A stretch of DNA of 19,197 nt from assembly GCF_946479605.1 (NCBI RefSeq), contig NZ_CAMLGT010000041.1, forward strand, positions 1 through 19,197, written 5' to 3'. Shown piece after piece: positions 1-6,953 of the stretch; the stretch's first letter is position 1, and the number at the start of each line of letters is the position of its first letter. The notes beneath the pieces are model-generated. The model was not told where the DNA came from. It did not search any database and saw nothing but the letters and a program-made list of their open reading frames with translations. This stretch comes from an uncultured Lacibacter sp. Lineage in GTDB: Bacteria; Bacteroidota; Bacteroidia; Chitinophagales; Chitinophagaceae. Position numbers and translations under genes: made by a program.

Positions 1-232
1 TACGCAGAAACTCCCAGCCATCCATTAAAGGCATATTAATATCAAGGAGGATAATATCGGGCAATTGCTGGTTATGTTGTAGTTTTTCATTCAGCAGTTG
101 TAAAGCGTCTCTCGGATCAGTAAATGAATCAATGATAACAGTTGCAAGGTGCATGGAAATAATTTCACGGCTCAGGAAGTTGTTGATGTCGTCATCATCA
201 ATCAACATGATATATTTCGATTTGTCTTTCAT
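1..232 (-). CDS. Stand-alone CheY-like response regulator receiver, partial (3' end outside window)
   Basis: The first 77 residues of a phosphoacceptor receiver domain are visible and the C-terminus lies off the left edge. The N-terminus has the acidic pocket IDDDD (residues 11-15), and the phosphoacceptor is D64 in the strand ILLDINMP, followed by the DGWEFL helix typical of Bacteroidota single-domain receivers. The ATG at 232-230 overlaps the TGA of the upstream histidine kinase (ATGA), so the two are very probably translationally coupled and form a kinase-receiver pair. What lies after residue 77 cannot be seen. Receivers with this DGW motif are usually 130-150 residues with no output domain, but an output domain is not excluded. 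The receiver assignment is secure; the partner assignment is inferred from the overlap. Confidence 0.93.
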   Translation of the reverse strand, partial: MKDKSKYIMLIDDDDINNFLSREIISMHLATVIIDSFTDPRDALQLLNEKLQHNQQLPDIILLDINMPLMDGWEFLR

Positions 233-2445
233 GCCTGCATTTCTTTTTTTAACAACTGAATGATAAATGTAGTTCCCTGGTTGATGCTGCTACTGATCCT
301 GATACTGCCATTGAGCGCTTCCAGCTGTGTTTTTACAATGTAAAGTCCCATGCCTTTACCATCAATGCCTGCATGAAAACGCTGGAACAGGTTAAATACT
401 TTGTCGCCATATTGGGCAAGATCAATACCGCTGCCGTTATCAGAAAACCTGATCTCGTAAAAGTCTTTTACTTCAGCTGATGTAATGGTGATTACCGGTA
501 CAACTCCTTTCCTGCGGTATTTAACTGCATTTGTAAGCAGGTTTTGGAAAATACTCCTGATGATCCGTTTAGAGAACCATACTTCAGGCGTATGAAAATT
601 TGTATTGATGATTGTGTCCGTACTGTTGATCTGTTCACTTACAGATGCAATAACTGTTTGAAGTTCTGTATCCAGTTGCACGGGTTCCATTTTTTCATTT
701 GCAACTGTTCTGAACGATAGGATTTCATTTACATCATTCAACGTATCATTTAGTATAGAAATGCATTCTTTGATTTTTTCGAAATAGATTTTATTATGTT
801 CATCAAGGTGTTCCTGTTTAAATAAGCGTGAAAGACTTAGCAGGTTTGCCACAGGAGCACGAAGGTTGTGTGATGTGATGTAAGCAAATTGCTGCAGTTC
901 ATTGTTTCGTTTAAGCAGTGTGGTGGAAAGTGAGCTCAGTTCAATTTCCTTTTTCTTCAGATCATCAATATCAAAATAAATACCTGACAATTGTTTTGCA
1001 TTTCCATGATCATCCCACTTTACAACCTTGCTTGACATGAGGAACCATTTCCATGTTTTGTCTTTTGTTTGCAAACGCACAATAGTGCCGGGGTTTTTAT
1101 GATCACTATCGGCAGAAAATTGAAGACCGGCTGCTGTATTATCCCTGAGAGCAGCATAATCATCAGGGTGAACGAGTGGGCGCAGAAAATCCCTGTTTAC
1201 GACCAACTCGCCAGGTGTATAACCAAGGTTTTTGTGAAATGAATCTTCCAGCTGTACAAGATCATTTTCTAAATCGAAATCCCAAATGCCAATGCCTGCG
1301 GCTTGTATGGCAAGTTGCAGCCGCTCTTTGTTCATTTGTAATTGTTCCTGTGTTTTTGTTCGTTCTTTTACTTCTGCTTCCAGCTCACGTGTGCGTTTGC
1401 GTACAGCCCGGCGGAGTGAAAGATTGTACATGAGAAATATTCCTAAAACAAACAATGCCGCAATGCTGCTGTATAATATACTACGTGTAATTCTGCCTGA
1501 TGCTGTTTTTTCTGAATCATACAAAAAACCATCTAATGTAGTAGAAGAGTCAATCAGTCCTAATGATTGGTGAACGGAAAGAATATGCTGCCATCTTCCT
1601 TCATTCATGTGCCCAATTTCTACAATACCGGGCATAATCAGATGTTCCATTTGCCCGGCTTCAAACAGTAATGCTTCTTTTGTTACATTACGCTCCTTCA
1701 CGCCTGGCAGTGTGAGAATATGATCTGCTAATTCTTCCTTGTGCATCATAGCATATTCCCAACCTTTAAAACTTGCCCGTTTAAATCGTTCAATCAGTTC
1801 GGGATTATCACGTAGCATTTCTTTTGAGGTAAATAGAAGGTCACCATAAAAATCAATGCCATAATTTACAGGTAAAATTGTATGCACATGGTGCCCCGCC
1901 TTTTCTAATTGATAAGGTTCGGCAGAAATATAACCGGTAATTGCATCGGTTAAGCCATTTATAAGATCTGTATTGTTCCAGCTGTGCGGTATCACTTTCA
2001 GTGAATCAAGCGGAATACCTTCTTTTAAAAACAATGCCTGCAGTTGTACCCAGCCCTGATCCTCTGATGCCATGATTCTTTTGCCAATAAGATCAGCAGG
2101 TGTATTGATGTTTGAACCTTTGAGCGAAATAACCGTATAGGCAGAGTGTTGAAAGATGGGAGCTACAACAATAAGCGGATCACCTTTCGCAAAATTCAAA
2201 ATAATATCTGAGCCCGTTACTGCAAAATCAGCTTCTTTATTCAGGATAGCTTTTACGGGTGGGTGTTCTTTATCAGCTGGAATGATTGTTACATCAAGTC
2301 CTTCTGCTTTGTAAAAGCCTTTTACGTCAGCTGCATAATATCCAGCAAACTGAAATTGATGCCACCATTTTAAATGTAACCTTACATGGTTTGTTTGCGC
2401 ATTAGCTTTAAGCAATGCCATGAATGCAAATGCACACAGTAGCAC
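229..2445 (-). CDS. Sensor histidine kinase with periplasmic THI5/NMT1-like ligand-binding domain and PAS
   Basis: A 738-residue membrane sensor kinase. The order is signal peptide (about 1-17, ending ANAQ), a substrate-binding-protein fold of the NMT1/THI5 (SsuA-like) type (about 20-310; LKWWHQFQFAGYYAA at 25-39 and DFAVTGSD at 73-80 are family hallmarks), one membrane helix (about 321-343), a coiled coil, a PAS_3-type domain (about 375-497), then the kinase core. The phosphoacceptor is H526 in TSHNLRAPV, the N-box includes N635 and N639, G1 is DNGSG (669-673) and G2 is GKGMG (696-700). Family knowledge suggests a small periplasmic ligand such as a pyrimidine, sulfonate or nitrile-like compound; the actual ligand is unknown. 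The start is a GTG: no ATG lies in frame between the upstream stop (TAG near 2520) and M9, so initiation is uncertain. It overlaps the downstream receiver by four bases, its likely partner. Confidence 0.9.
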   Translation of the reverse strand: MLLCAFAFMALLKANAQTNHVRLHLKWWHQFQFAGYYAADVKGFYKAEGLDVTIIPADKEHPPVKAILNKEADFAVTGSDIILNFAKGDPLIVVAPIFQHSAYTVISLKGSNINTPADLIGKRIMASEDQGWVQLQALFLKEGIPLDSLKVIPHSWNNTDLINGLTDAITGYISAEPYQLEKAGHHVHTILPVNYGIDFYGDLLFTSKEMLRDNPELIERFKRASFKGWEYAMMHKEELADHILTLPGVKERNVTKEALLFEAGQMEHLIMPGIVEIGHMNEGRWQHILSVHQSLGLIDSSTTLDGFLYDSEKTASGRITRSILYSSIAALFVLGIFLMYNLSLRRAVRKRTRELEAEVKERTKTQEQLQMNKERLQLAIQAAGIGIWDFDLENDLVQLEDSFHKNLGYTPGELVVNRDFLRPLVHPDDYAALRDNTAAGLQFSADSDHKNPGTIVRLQTKDKTWKWFLMSSKVVKWDDHGNAKQLSGIYFDIDDLKKKEIELSSLSTTLLKRNNELQQFAYITSHNLRAPVANLLSLSRLFKQEHLDEHNKIYFEKIKECISILNDTLNDVNEILSFRTVANEKMEPVQLDTELQTVIASVSEQINSTDTIINTNFHTPEVWFSKRIIRSIFQNLLTNAVKYRRKGVVPVITITSAEVKDFYEIRFSDNGSGIDLAQYGDKVFNLFQRFHAGIDGKGMGLYIVKTQLEALNGSIRISSSINQGTTFIIQLLKKEMQA

Positions 2446-2636
2446 ATGTGCTGATGCCGATATTGGTTTTCTTATAGACAGTAGTTGATGGTTTTTGCTT
2501 TGTTCAACGAGGCCTAACTAAGATACGGATATAAATTTTATTTAAAATGTATTCTTTTGCGGTTTTTAATTGAAAAAAAGACAAAAGTTTGCTTACGAAA
2601 AGTTTTTTTGGAAAGGGGGTACAGCCATAAGCTTAT
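2446..2636. other. Intergenic spacer upstream of the THI5-type kinase
   Basis: No gene is seen. It lies between the start of the minus-strand kinase and the hairpin that ends the next minus-strand unit, so it should carry the kinase promoter. No exact TAnnTTTG box was found on the minus strand, only 7-of-8 matches. The stretch is AT-rich with several A/T runs. Confidence 0.6.
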
Positions 2637-2670
2637 AAAAAGAAAAGCACCATCCGGTGCTTTTCTTTTT
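2637..2670 (-). terminator. Perfect 15-bp hairpin terminator after the T9SS protein gene
   Basis: The arms 2637-2651 and 2656-2670 are perfect reverse complements around the four-base loop ATCC. The stem is GC-rich at its tip (GCACC/GGTGC) and flanked by A and T runs, so the minus strand ends in a T-rich tract. The right arm overlaps the stop codon of the T9SS gene at 2669-2671. The symmetry could terminate on both strands, but the only gene entering it is on the minus strand. Confidence 0.88.
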
Positions 2671-3430
2671 ATTGAACTATGATCTTTTGAACCAGTTCCT
2701 TTTGCGATGAAAGTTTTACAAAGTAGGTGCCTGGAGCCAGGCCGCTTATTTGCACGGGTAATTGCCGGCTTATGTTTAGTTGTTTCATTAATCGTCCGTT
2801 GTTATCAAAAACCAGCAGCTGATCTTTTTCCACTCCGTCCATACTGATGTTAACAGGCCCTGTTGAAGGGATAGGCCATGCTTTAAGTGAAATGCTGTGT
2901 CCATTGCTGCCATTCACCATGCGTATGGTTGAGTACATGAACTTGCCATCAAGATCTTCCTGTTTTAAACGGTAGTAAGTTTTACCGGCATAACTATTGG
3001 TATCGGTTTTTGAATAGTCAAGCGGTAACGATGCATTGCCATTTACAGCTTTTGACGGAATAAAATACAGCGTCGTAAAACTCTGTTCACTTTCTTTTTT
3101 CCGTTCTACTGAAAAGCCATGGTTATTGATCTCCTGTATCGTTTTCCAATCAAGCTGAACCTGGCTGTTGTTGATGCGTTTTGCATTGAACGCAAGACCA
3201 AGAACCGGCAAAGGGCCTTGCTCAAGCAGAATTGGTTGCAGCAAACCTTGTGTAACCAACGTATTGCTGCCAATGGTAGTGCTGAATGTTTCGCCCAGGT
3301 TAAATTCAAAGTGAATATTGTGTGCTGTGCCTGAAGAGCCGCTGCTGTTTAGAATTGCTGGCTGAATTGATTGTGCATTTGAACATTCAATCATAACCAA
3401 TAGCGCAATAGACAATAAAATTGCTTTCAT
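2669..3430 (-). CDS. Secreted protein with T9SS type A C-terminal sorting domain
   Basis: A 253-residue exported protein of unknown specific function. Residues 1-20 are a signal peptide (MKAILLSIALLVMIECSNAQ). Residues about 21-70 resemble the N-terminal segment common in Bacteroidota surface proteins (FEFNLGETFSTTIG, TQGLLQP). Residues about 76-172 carry the LDWKTIQEINNHGFSVERKK and TYYRLKQEDLDG signatures of the beta-sandwich module that often precedes the sorting signal. Residues about 183-253 are the type A sorting domain (PIPSTGPVNISM, LAPGTYFVKL, final KIIVQ), recognised by the type IX secretion machinery and normally cleaved during export to the cell surface. It starts 22 bp after the stop of the C1q-like protein gene, so the two are probably one transcript. 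No enzymatic domain is visible; the protein may be a small surface or matrix component. Confidence 0.9.
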   Translation of the reverse strand: MKAILLSIALLVMIECSNAQSIQPAILNSSGSSGTAHNIHFEFNLGETFSTTIGSNTLVTQGLLQPILLEQGPLPVLGLAFNAKRINNSQVQLDWKTIQEINNHGFSVERKKESEQSFTTLYFIPSKAVNGNASLPLDYSKTDTNSYAGKTYYRLKQEDLDGKFMYSTIRMVNGSNGHSISLKAWPIPSTGPVNISMDGVEKDQLLVFDNNGRLMKQLNISRQLPVQISGLAPGTYFVKLSSQKELVQKIIVQ

Positions 3431-3452
3431 TTTTTTGATTTATTGGTTGTGA

Positions 3453-4979
3453 TTAATCTGCAAAAACCATGTGGCCTGAAAACTGTGTAACATTTACATA
3501 CGATGCACCGCCCTGTGATGCTGATACACCTGTTAATTCAGGATCATTAAATTCGCCATTGAACCATCTGAATCGTACGTAGACTTTGTCACCGGCCGAA
3601 AGTTTTGCATCGGTACTTACGGAATAGTTTTGTCTTTGACCAATATTGTCAGGGTTATCCATCAATGTTTCAGCATAAGCGGAAACTTTCAAGCTGCTTA
3701 TTTGTCCGGCACTGTTTACCCGAACTAATTCAGCCCAGCCAACAACTCCATCGGATCTAATGCCAACAGATGCATCAAAGTGATATACGCCGCTGTGAGG
3801 TGCTGTGAAAACGGAATTTGCCGCTGTACCGCCAACACTGATTGTATTTCCATAGTCATAATCAACATTATTAAAGTAAACTTTAAACCAGTTTATTTCA
3901 CTGTAATTGTTAAGACCGCCAGGATATACACCTGAAACTTTGAAAGCAACTTTAGGTGGAGCTGCAGGTAGAGCAGGAAGGTTTTGCCAACGGGCATTAC
4001 CTGCGGCATCACTGGTTAAAACTTTACCAACCCCCGGATTTGTATTGCCACCGCTTATTTTCATATTGCCAACAACTTCTAATGCCATGCCTCCTCCGTT
4101 TGTTTGGAAAAATTTTCCAGCTGTTCCTGTGTTACCGGTTGCAATACCAAATACTGCAGTGCCATTACCTGCGGAAGAATAAACACCAAACCCAAGGTCA
4201 GTAGCCATTGCACGAACACCTGTGCCTTCAGCCGTTGCAACTGCAAAAACACCATTGCCAAATGCGGTTTCTCCTTTTACTCCTGAACCATGGAGCGCTT
4301 GCCCGAAAACACCGGCACCTGTAGTGTTTGTTGCAGATGTGTAACCATGTACTCCATAGCCGCCCATAGCCGGGTTTGTTCCCGTTACACCACCCACTTG
4401 TGTCGTAAATGCTGAACCTGCCACACCACTTTTTGTTTCAGAGGAACCTGTAACTGCTATGCCGTTAATGCTTTCGCCAGTGATTGCAGGGCTTAAAGAA
4501 GTAGATGTGTTTTTGATTTTTAAAACAGGACTTGAATGACTGTTAACGCTTGTGTCGAAAGGAAAGACAAGTTGCCTTGTTTGCTGGCTGCTGATGGCAA
4601 ACGGCACACTCATCATTTGCGTAGTGCCTAAGCTTGTAAAAGGCTGATTATTGATGCTGATTTCTGTTTGAAGAAACTTGTTTGTAGAAGACCAATTGAT
4701 GCCGGGGAAATTCCCCTGCACGTTTGCTGCACCGGCACTGCCTATCTGTATTGTGAATAAACCGAACTGATTGGTAGTTACGCTGCGTGTTTCACTGTAT
4801 TCAACAGCACCATCAGGTGTAACTGAGTGAATGCTTATACGTACACTGATCTGCTGACCGGCATAAGCAACGCCACTTGCATTACGGGCCACACCTTGGT
4901 AATTGATAGACTGTGGTGCCTGCGCTACAGCAGCGGTAAAAGTGAAGAATAAAAAAAGGAAAGCCAAAAACTTTTTCAT
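3453..4979 (-). CDS. Secreted repeat protein with INYQG N-terminal module and C1q-like C-terminal domain
   Basis: A 508-residue exported protein. MKKFLAFLFLFFTFTAAVAQ is a clear signal peptide, so the start at 4979 is preferred over an in-frame ATG 18 codons upstream whose extra residues (MYSFLFCQSKH...) would precede it. Residues about 21-130 form the SINYQGVARNASG module seen at the N-terminus of many Bacteroidota adhesin or tail-fibre-like proteins. Residues about 155-300 are glycine-rich, roughly periodic repeats (GVHGYTS, GVFGQALHGSGVKG, GNGVFAVA, GTAVFGIA), probably a beta-helix-like stalk. VGKVLTSDAAGNARWQ (317-332) is a recurrent linker. Residues about 343-508 look like a C1q/TNF-type jelly roll (AFKVSG, VFTAPHSGVYHFDAS, final FSGHMVF). 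There is no T9SS sorting domain, unlike the next gene. The role is inferred as surface adhesion or structure; the C1q call rests on motif spacing by eye. Confidence 0.82.
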   Translation of the reverse strand: MKKFLAFLFLFFTFTAAVAQAPQSINYQGVARNASGVAYAGQQISVRISIHSVTPDGAVEYSETRSVTTNQFGLFTIQIGSAGAANVQGNFPGINWSSTNKFLQTEISINNQPFTSLGTTQMMSVPFAISSQQTRQLVFPFDTSVNSHSSPVLKIKNTSTSLSPAITGESINGIAVTGSSETKSGVAGSAFTTQVGGVTGTNPAMGGYGVHGYTSATNTTGAGVFGQALHGSGVKGETAFGNGVFAVATAEGTGVRAMATDLGFGVYSSAGNGTAVFGIATGNTGTAGKFFQTNGGGMALEVVGNMKISGGNTNPGVGKVLTSDAAGNARWQNLPALPAAPPKVAFKVSGVYPGGLNNYSEINWFKVYFNNVDYDYGNTISVGGTAANSVFTAPHSGVYHFDASVGIRSDGVVGWAELVRVNSAGQISSLKVSAYAETLMDNPDNIGQRQNYSVSTDAKLSAGDKVYVRFRWFNGEFNDPELTGVSASQGGASYVNVTQFSGHMVFAD

Positions 4980-5277
4980 AAATAGATGTTTTGTGTTGAT
5001 GTGTTTTGATTGACAGAACAAAAATGAATACACAAAACCCTCTTTTGAAATTTATCCGTTGTGGGTGTGCGGGTTTCCTGCTGAGTTGTGGAAAAATGAA
5101 GTTGAACTGTTTTTTTCCAGTTGCAGTGTAGCAAATTGTTGACAGCATGCATCAGCGTATCAAAAAACAAATCAAATTAAAATTTGTACAGTTTAACTGC
5201 ATTATTCTCCACATCGCTTAGCTAATTTTTTAAAGAAGTAAATGCTGTTGCAGTTTTGTGCTATCAAATTAAAACAC
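4980..5277. promoter_or_regulatory. Divergent promoter region between the C1q-like unit and the lipoprotein pair
   Basis: No gene is supported in this 298-bp spacer, which must hold promoters for both directions. Candidate Bacteroidota -7 boxes are imperfect. On the minus strand there is a 7-of-8 match to TAnnTTTG at 5026-5019, which would leave a leader of about 30 nt. On the plus strand CAGTTTTG at 5251-5258 also matches 7 of 8. Neither has a convincing upstream TTTG element, so positions are tentative. Confidence 0.4.
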
Positions 5278-6033
5278 ATGAAGCATCTATTTATTTTACT
5301 TGCAATTACAGCAGCTTTCAGTTCCTGCAAAAAGGACAAGCATGCCGATACCAAAACAACGGAACCGGCTTTTACAAAAAAACTTATTGAAGCAAAATCT
5401 TCAAGTGATGTTACTAAAAACTTCAGTTACAATGCAGCTAACCGTATTGTCAGTAACACAACAAATTTTACACTCACAAATTATAAGCAGGAAGCTGCGT
5501 TTTCAATAATGCATAAGTACAACAGCACGGGAGATATTTATGAGTTGAAAAACACAGTGCGCAACGCAATGGGAAAGATCATTAGTGCCGACCGTTATTT
5601 TAATGGCGTATTGCAATCAAAATTACAGTTCAGCTATAATGGGGATGGGTTTCTTACAAAAGCAGCCTGGCAACGTGTTGATATTGTTTCAGCTACAGAA
5701 TTGAATTATTTCTACCAGGCTGGCAACATGATAAAGGTCACCGATCATATCAATGGCAAGCTGCAGAATACTTATTTATATGAATATGATTTAACTGCAG
5801 CCAATCCTTTTAAGCTCGACTGGTATGAATTTATGCAGCTTGGTTTTGTAATGGATGACCAGTTTGGCAAGTTCAGTAAAAACCTGGTAAAGAAAGAAAC
5901 AGTACTTGACGGAAACGGGAATGTATATAAAGAAATACAGTTTGCATTTACGCTTGATGCAGATGGATACCCGGTTTCTTTAAAGGAAATTACAACAAAC
6001 AATACAACCACATATTCGTTTAAATTTCAGTAA
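5278..6033 (+). CDS. Lipoprotein, tandem paralogue 1 (unknown function)
   Basis: A 251-residue predicted lipoprotein. MKHLFILLAITAAFSSC is a type II signal peptide with the lipobox ending at C17, followed by KKDK, so the start at 5278 is chosen over an in-frame ATG 36 bases upstream. The mature part has repeated beta-hairpin-like strands with aromatic/asparagine motifs (FSYNAANRIV, FSYNGDGFLTK, YLYEYDL, FAFTLDADGYPVSL), similar in style to YD-repeat or DUF4595-like Bacteroidota lipoproteins; that family assignment is tentative. The C-terminal half (NPFKLDWYEFMQLGFV, DDQFGKFSKNLVK) matches the next gene closely. The 36-bp gap to that paralogue indicates one transcript. The likely location is the outer membrane, but the side and the function are unknown. 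Confidence 0.85.
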   Translation: MKHLFILLAITAAFSSCKKDKHADTKTTEPAFTKKLIEAKSSSDVTKNFSYNAANRIVSNTTNFTLTNYKQEAAFSIMHKYNSTGDIYELKNTVRNAMGKIISADRYFNGVLQSKLQFSYNGDGFLTKAAWQRVDIVSATELNYFYQAGNMIKVTDHINGKLQNTYLYEYDLTAANPFKLDWYEFMQLGFVMDDQFGKFSKNLVKKETVLDGNGNVYKEIQFAFTLDADGYPVSLKEITTNNTTTYSFKFQ

Positions 6034-6069
6034 TCAACTTTCTAATTTATAAAAAACACAAAAGCTATC

Positions 6070-6807
6070 ATGAAACATTTATTTTTTGCTGCCTTTATTA
6101 TTTTATTGGCCAGCTGTAAAAAAGACAAAGCACCGGCAGAATCAGCACCGGCATTCAACAAAAATCTTATTTCTGTTACCGCTCCGGGACAAACAGACTG
6201 GACTATGTTTTATGCAAACGGTCATAAACTCTTATCGTTTAAAGACAACAATATGAGTGTATCGTACAAGCCGGGAGTGCCTTTCTCTGCTAAAAAAACC
6301 ATGTCGGGCAATGTGCACGAATATAAAAATGCAGTACAGGATGCGCAGGGCAGAATTGTAAAGTTGGAACGTTTTGTTTCAGGTTTACTTACATCAAAGC
6401 AGGAGTTTACGTACAATGCAGACGGCTATCTTTCATCACACACAGTCACATCAGCAAATTATTCAGCAAAGTTTGTGTACGAATATCAGAGCGGTAACCT
6501 TTCAGTAGCTACTGCCCATGAAGGTGGGCAGAAAACCGGAACGTTGGAGTTTGATTATTATACCAACCTGTATAATCCATTGCATATTGATCTGTTCGAT
6601 TTTCGTTCGGTTGGTTTTGTAACGGATGGGCAGTTTGGCAGGCAATCGAAAAACCTGGTAAAGTCAGTTAAAATGAAAACTTCAGCCGGGCAGGTATTTA
6701 TTGCCATTGATCTTTCTTACACAACTGATGTTGACGGTTATATTAAAACTATCACGCTCAGTTCAACAGGACAACCGGTTACAACGTACACCTGCACATT
6801 TCAATAA
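6070..6807 (+). CDS. Lipoprotein, tandem paralogue 2 (unknown function)
   Basis: A 245-residue predicted lipoprotein with signal peptide MKHLFFAAFIILLASC (lipid attachment at C16) followed by KKDK, exactly as in the upstream gene. The two are collinear along their length: AFNKNLI against AFTKKLI, VHEYKNAVQDAQGRIVKLERF against IYELKNTVRNAMGKIISADRY, FTYNADGYL against FSYNGDGFL, and VGFVTDGQFGRQSKNLVK against LGFVMDDQFGKFSKNLVK. Both end in a TYxxxFQ tail. They are therefore an old tandem duplication, clearly diverged. The repeated F/Y-x-Y-N-x-D/A-G-Y/F-L strands suggest an all-beta fold. No catalytic motif is apparent. A hairpin terminator follows. Confidence 0.85.
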   Translation: MKHLFFAAFIILLASCKKDKAPAESAPAFNKNLISVTAPGQTDWTMFYANGHKLLSFKDNNMSVSYKPGVPFSAKKTMSGNVHEYKNAVQDAQGRIVKLERFVSGLLTSKQEFTYNADGYLSSHTVTSANYSAKFVYEYQSGNLSVATAHEGGQKTGTLEFDYYTNLYNPLHIDLFDFRSVGFVTDGQFGRQSKNLVKSVKMKTSAGQVFIAIDLSYTTDVDGYIKTITLSSTGQPVTTYTCTFQ

Positions 6808-6829
6808 CAAACAAAAAGATCAGAACAGG

Positions 6830-6858
6830 AGCCCTTGTAAATTTTACAGGGGCTTTTC
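6830..6858 (+). terminator. Hairpin terminator after the lipoprotein pair
   Basis: GCCCTTGT (6831-6838) pairs with ACAGGGGC (6846-6853), with one G-T wobble; the A/T bases between them can extend the stem. It is followed by TTTTCGTTTC. Its position 22 bp after the stop codon fits a rho-independent terminator for the lipoprotein transcript. Confidence 0.78.
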
Positions 6859-6938
6859 GTTTCAATGCCTTTTTTCTACACTTCAATACCAATTCTGCGG
6901 TTTTTGAATGATATATTTTCAAATCCTCTCAGGAATAA

Positions 6939-6946
6939 TAAATTTG
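6939..6946 (+). promoter_or_regulatory. Exact Bacteroidota -7 promoter box, possibly leaderless
   Basis: TAAATTTG matches the Bacteroidota -7 consensus TAnnTTTG exactly and ends only seven bases before the ATG at 6954. If used, transcription would begin within a few bases of the start codon, giving a leaderless or nearly leaderless mRNA. The upstream -33 element is weak: TTTC at 6917-6920 is the best candidate at about 18 bp spacing. Confidence 0.42.
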
Positions 6947-6953
6947 AGGACGC

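Noticed and set aside
4980..5033. An upstream in-frame start (ATG at 5033) for the C1q-like protein
   Set aside because: The extra 18 residues would precede a perfect signal peptide beginning MKKFLAFL, so the downstream ATG is preferred.
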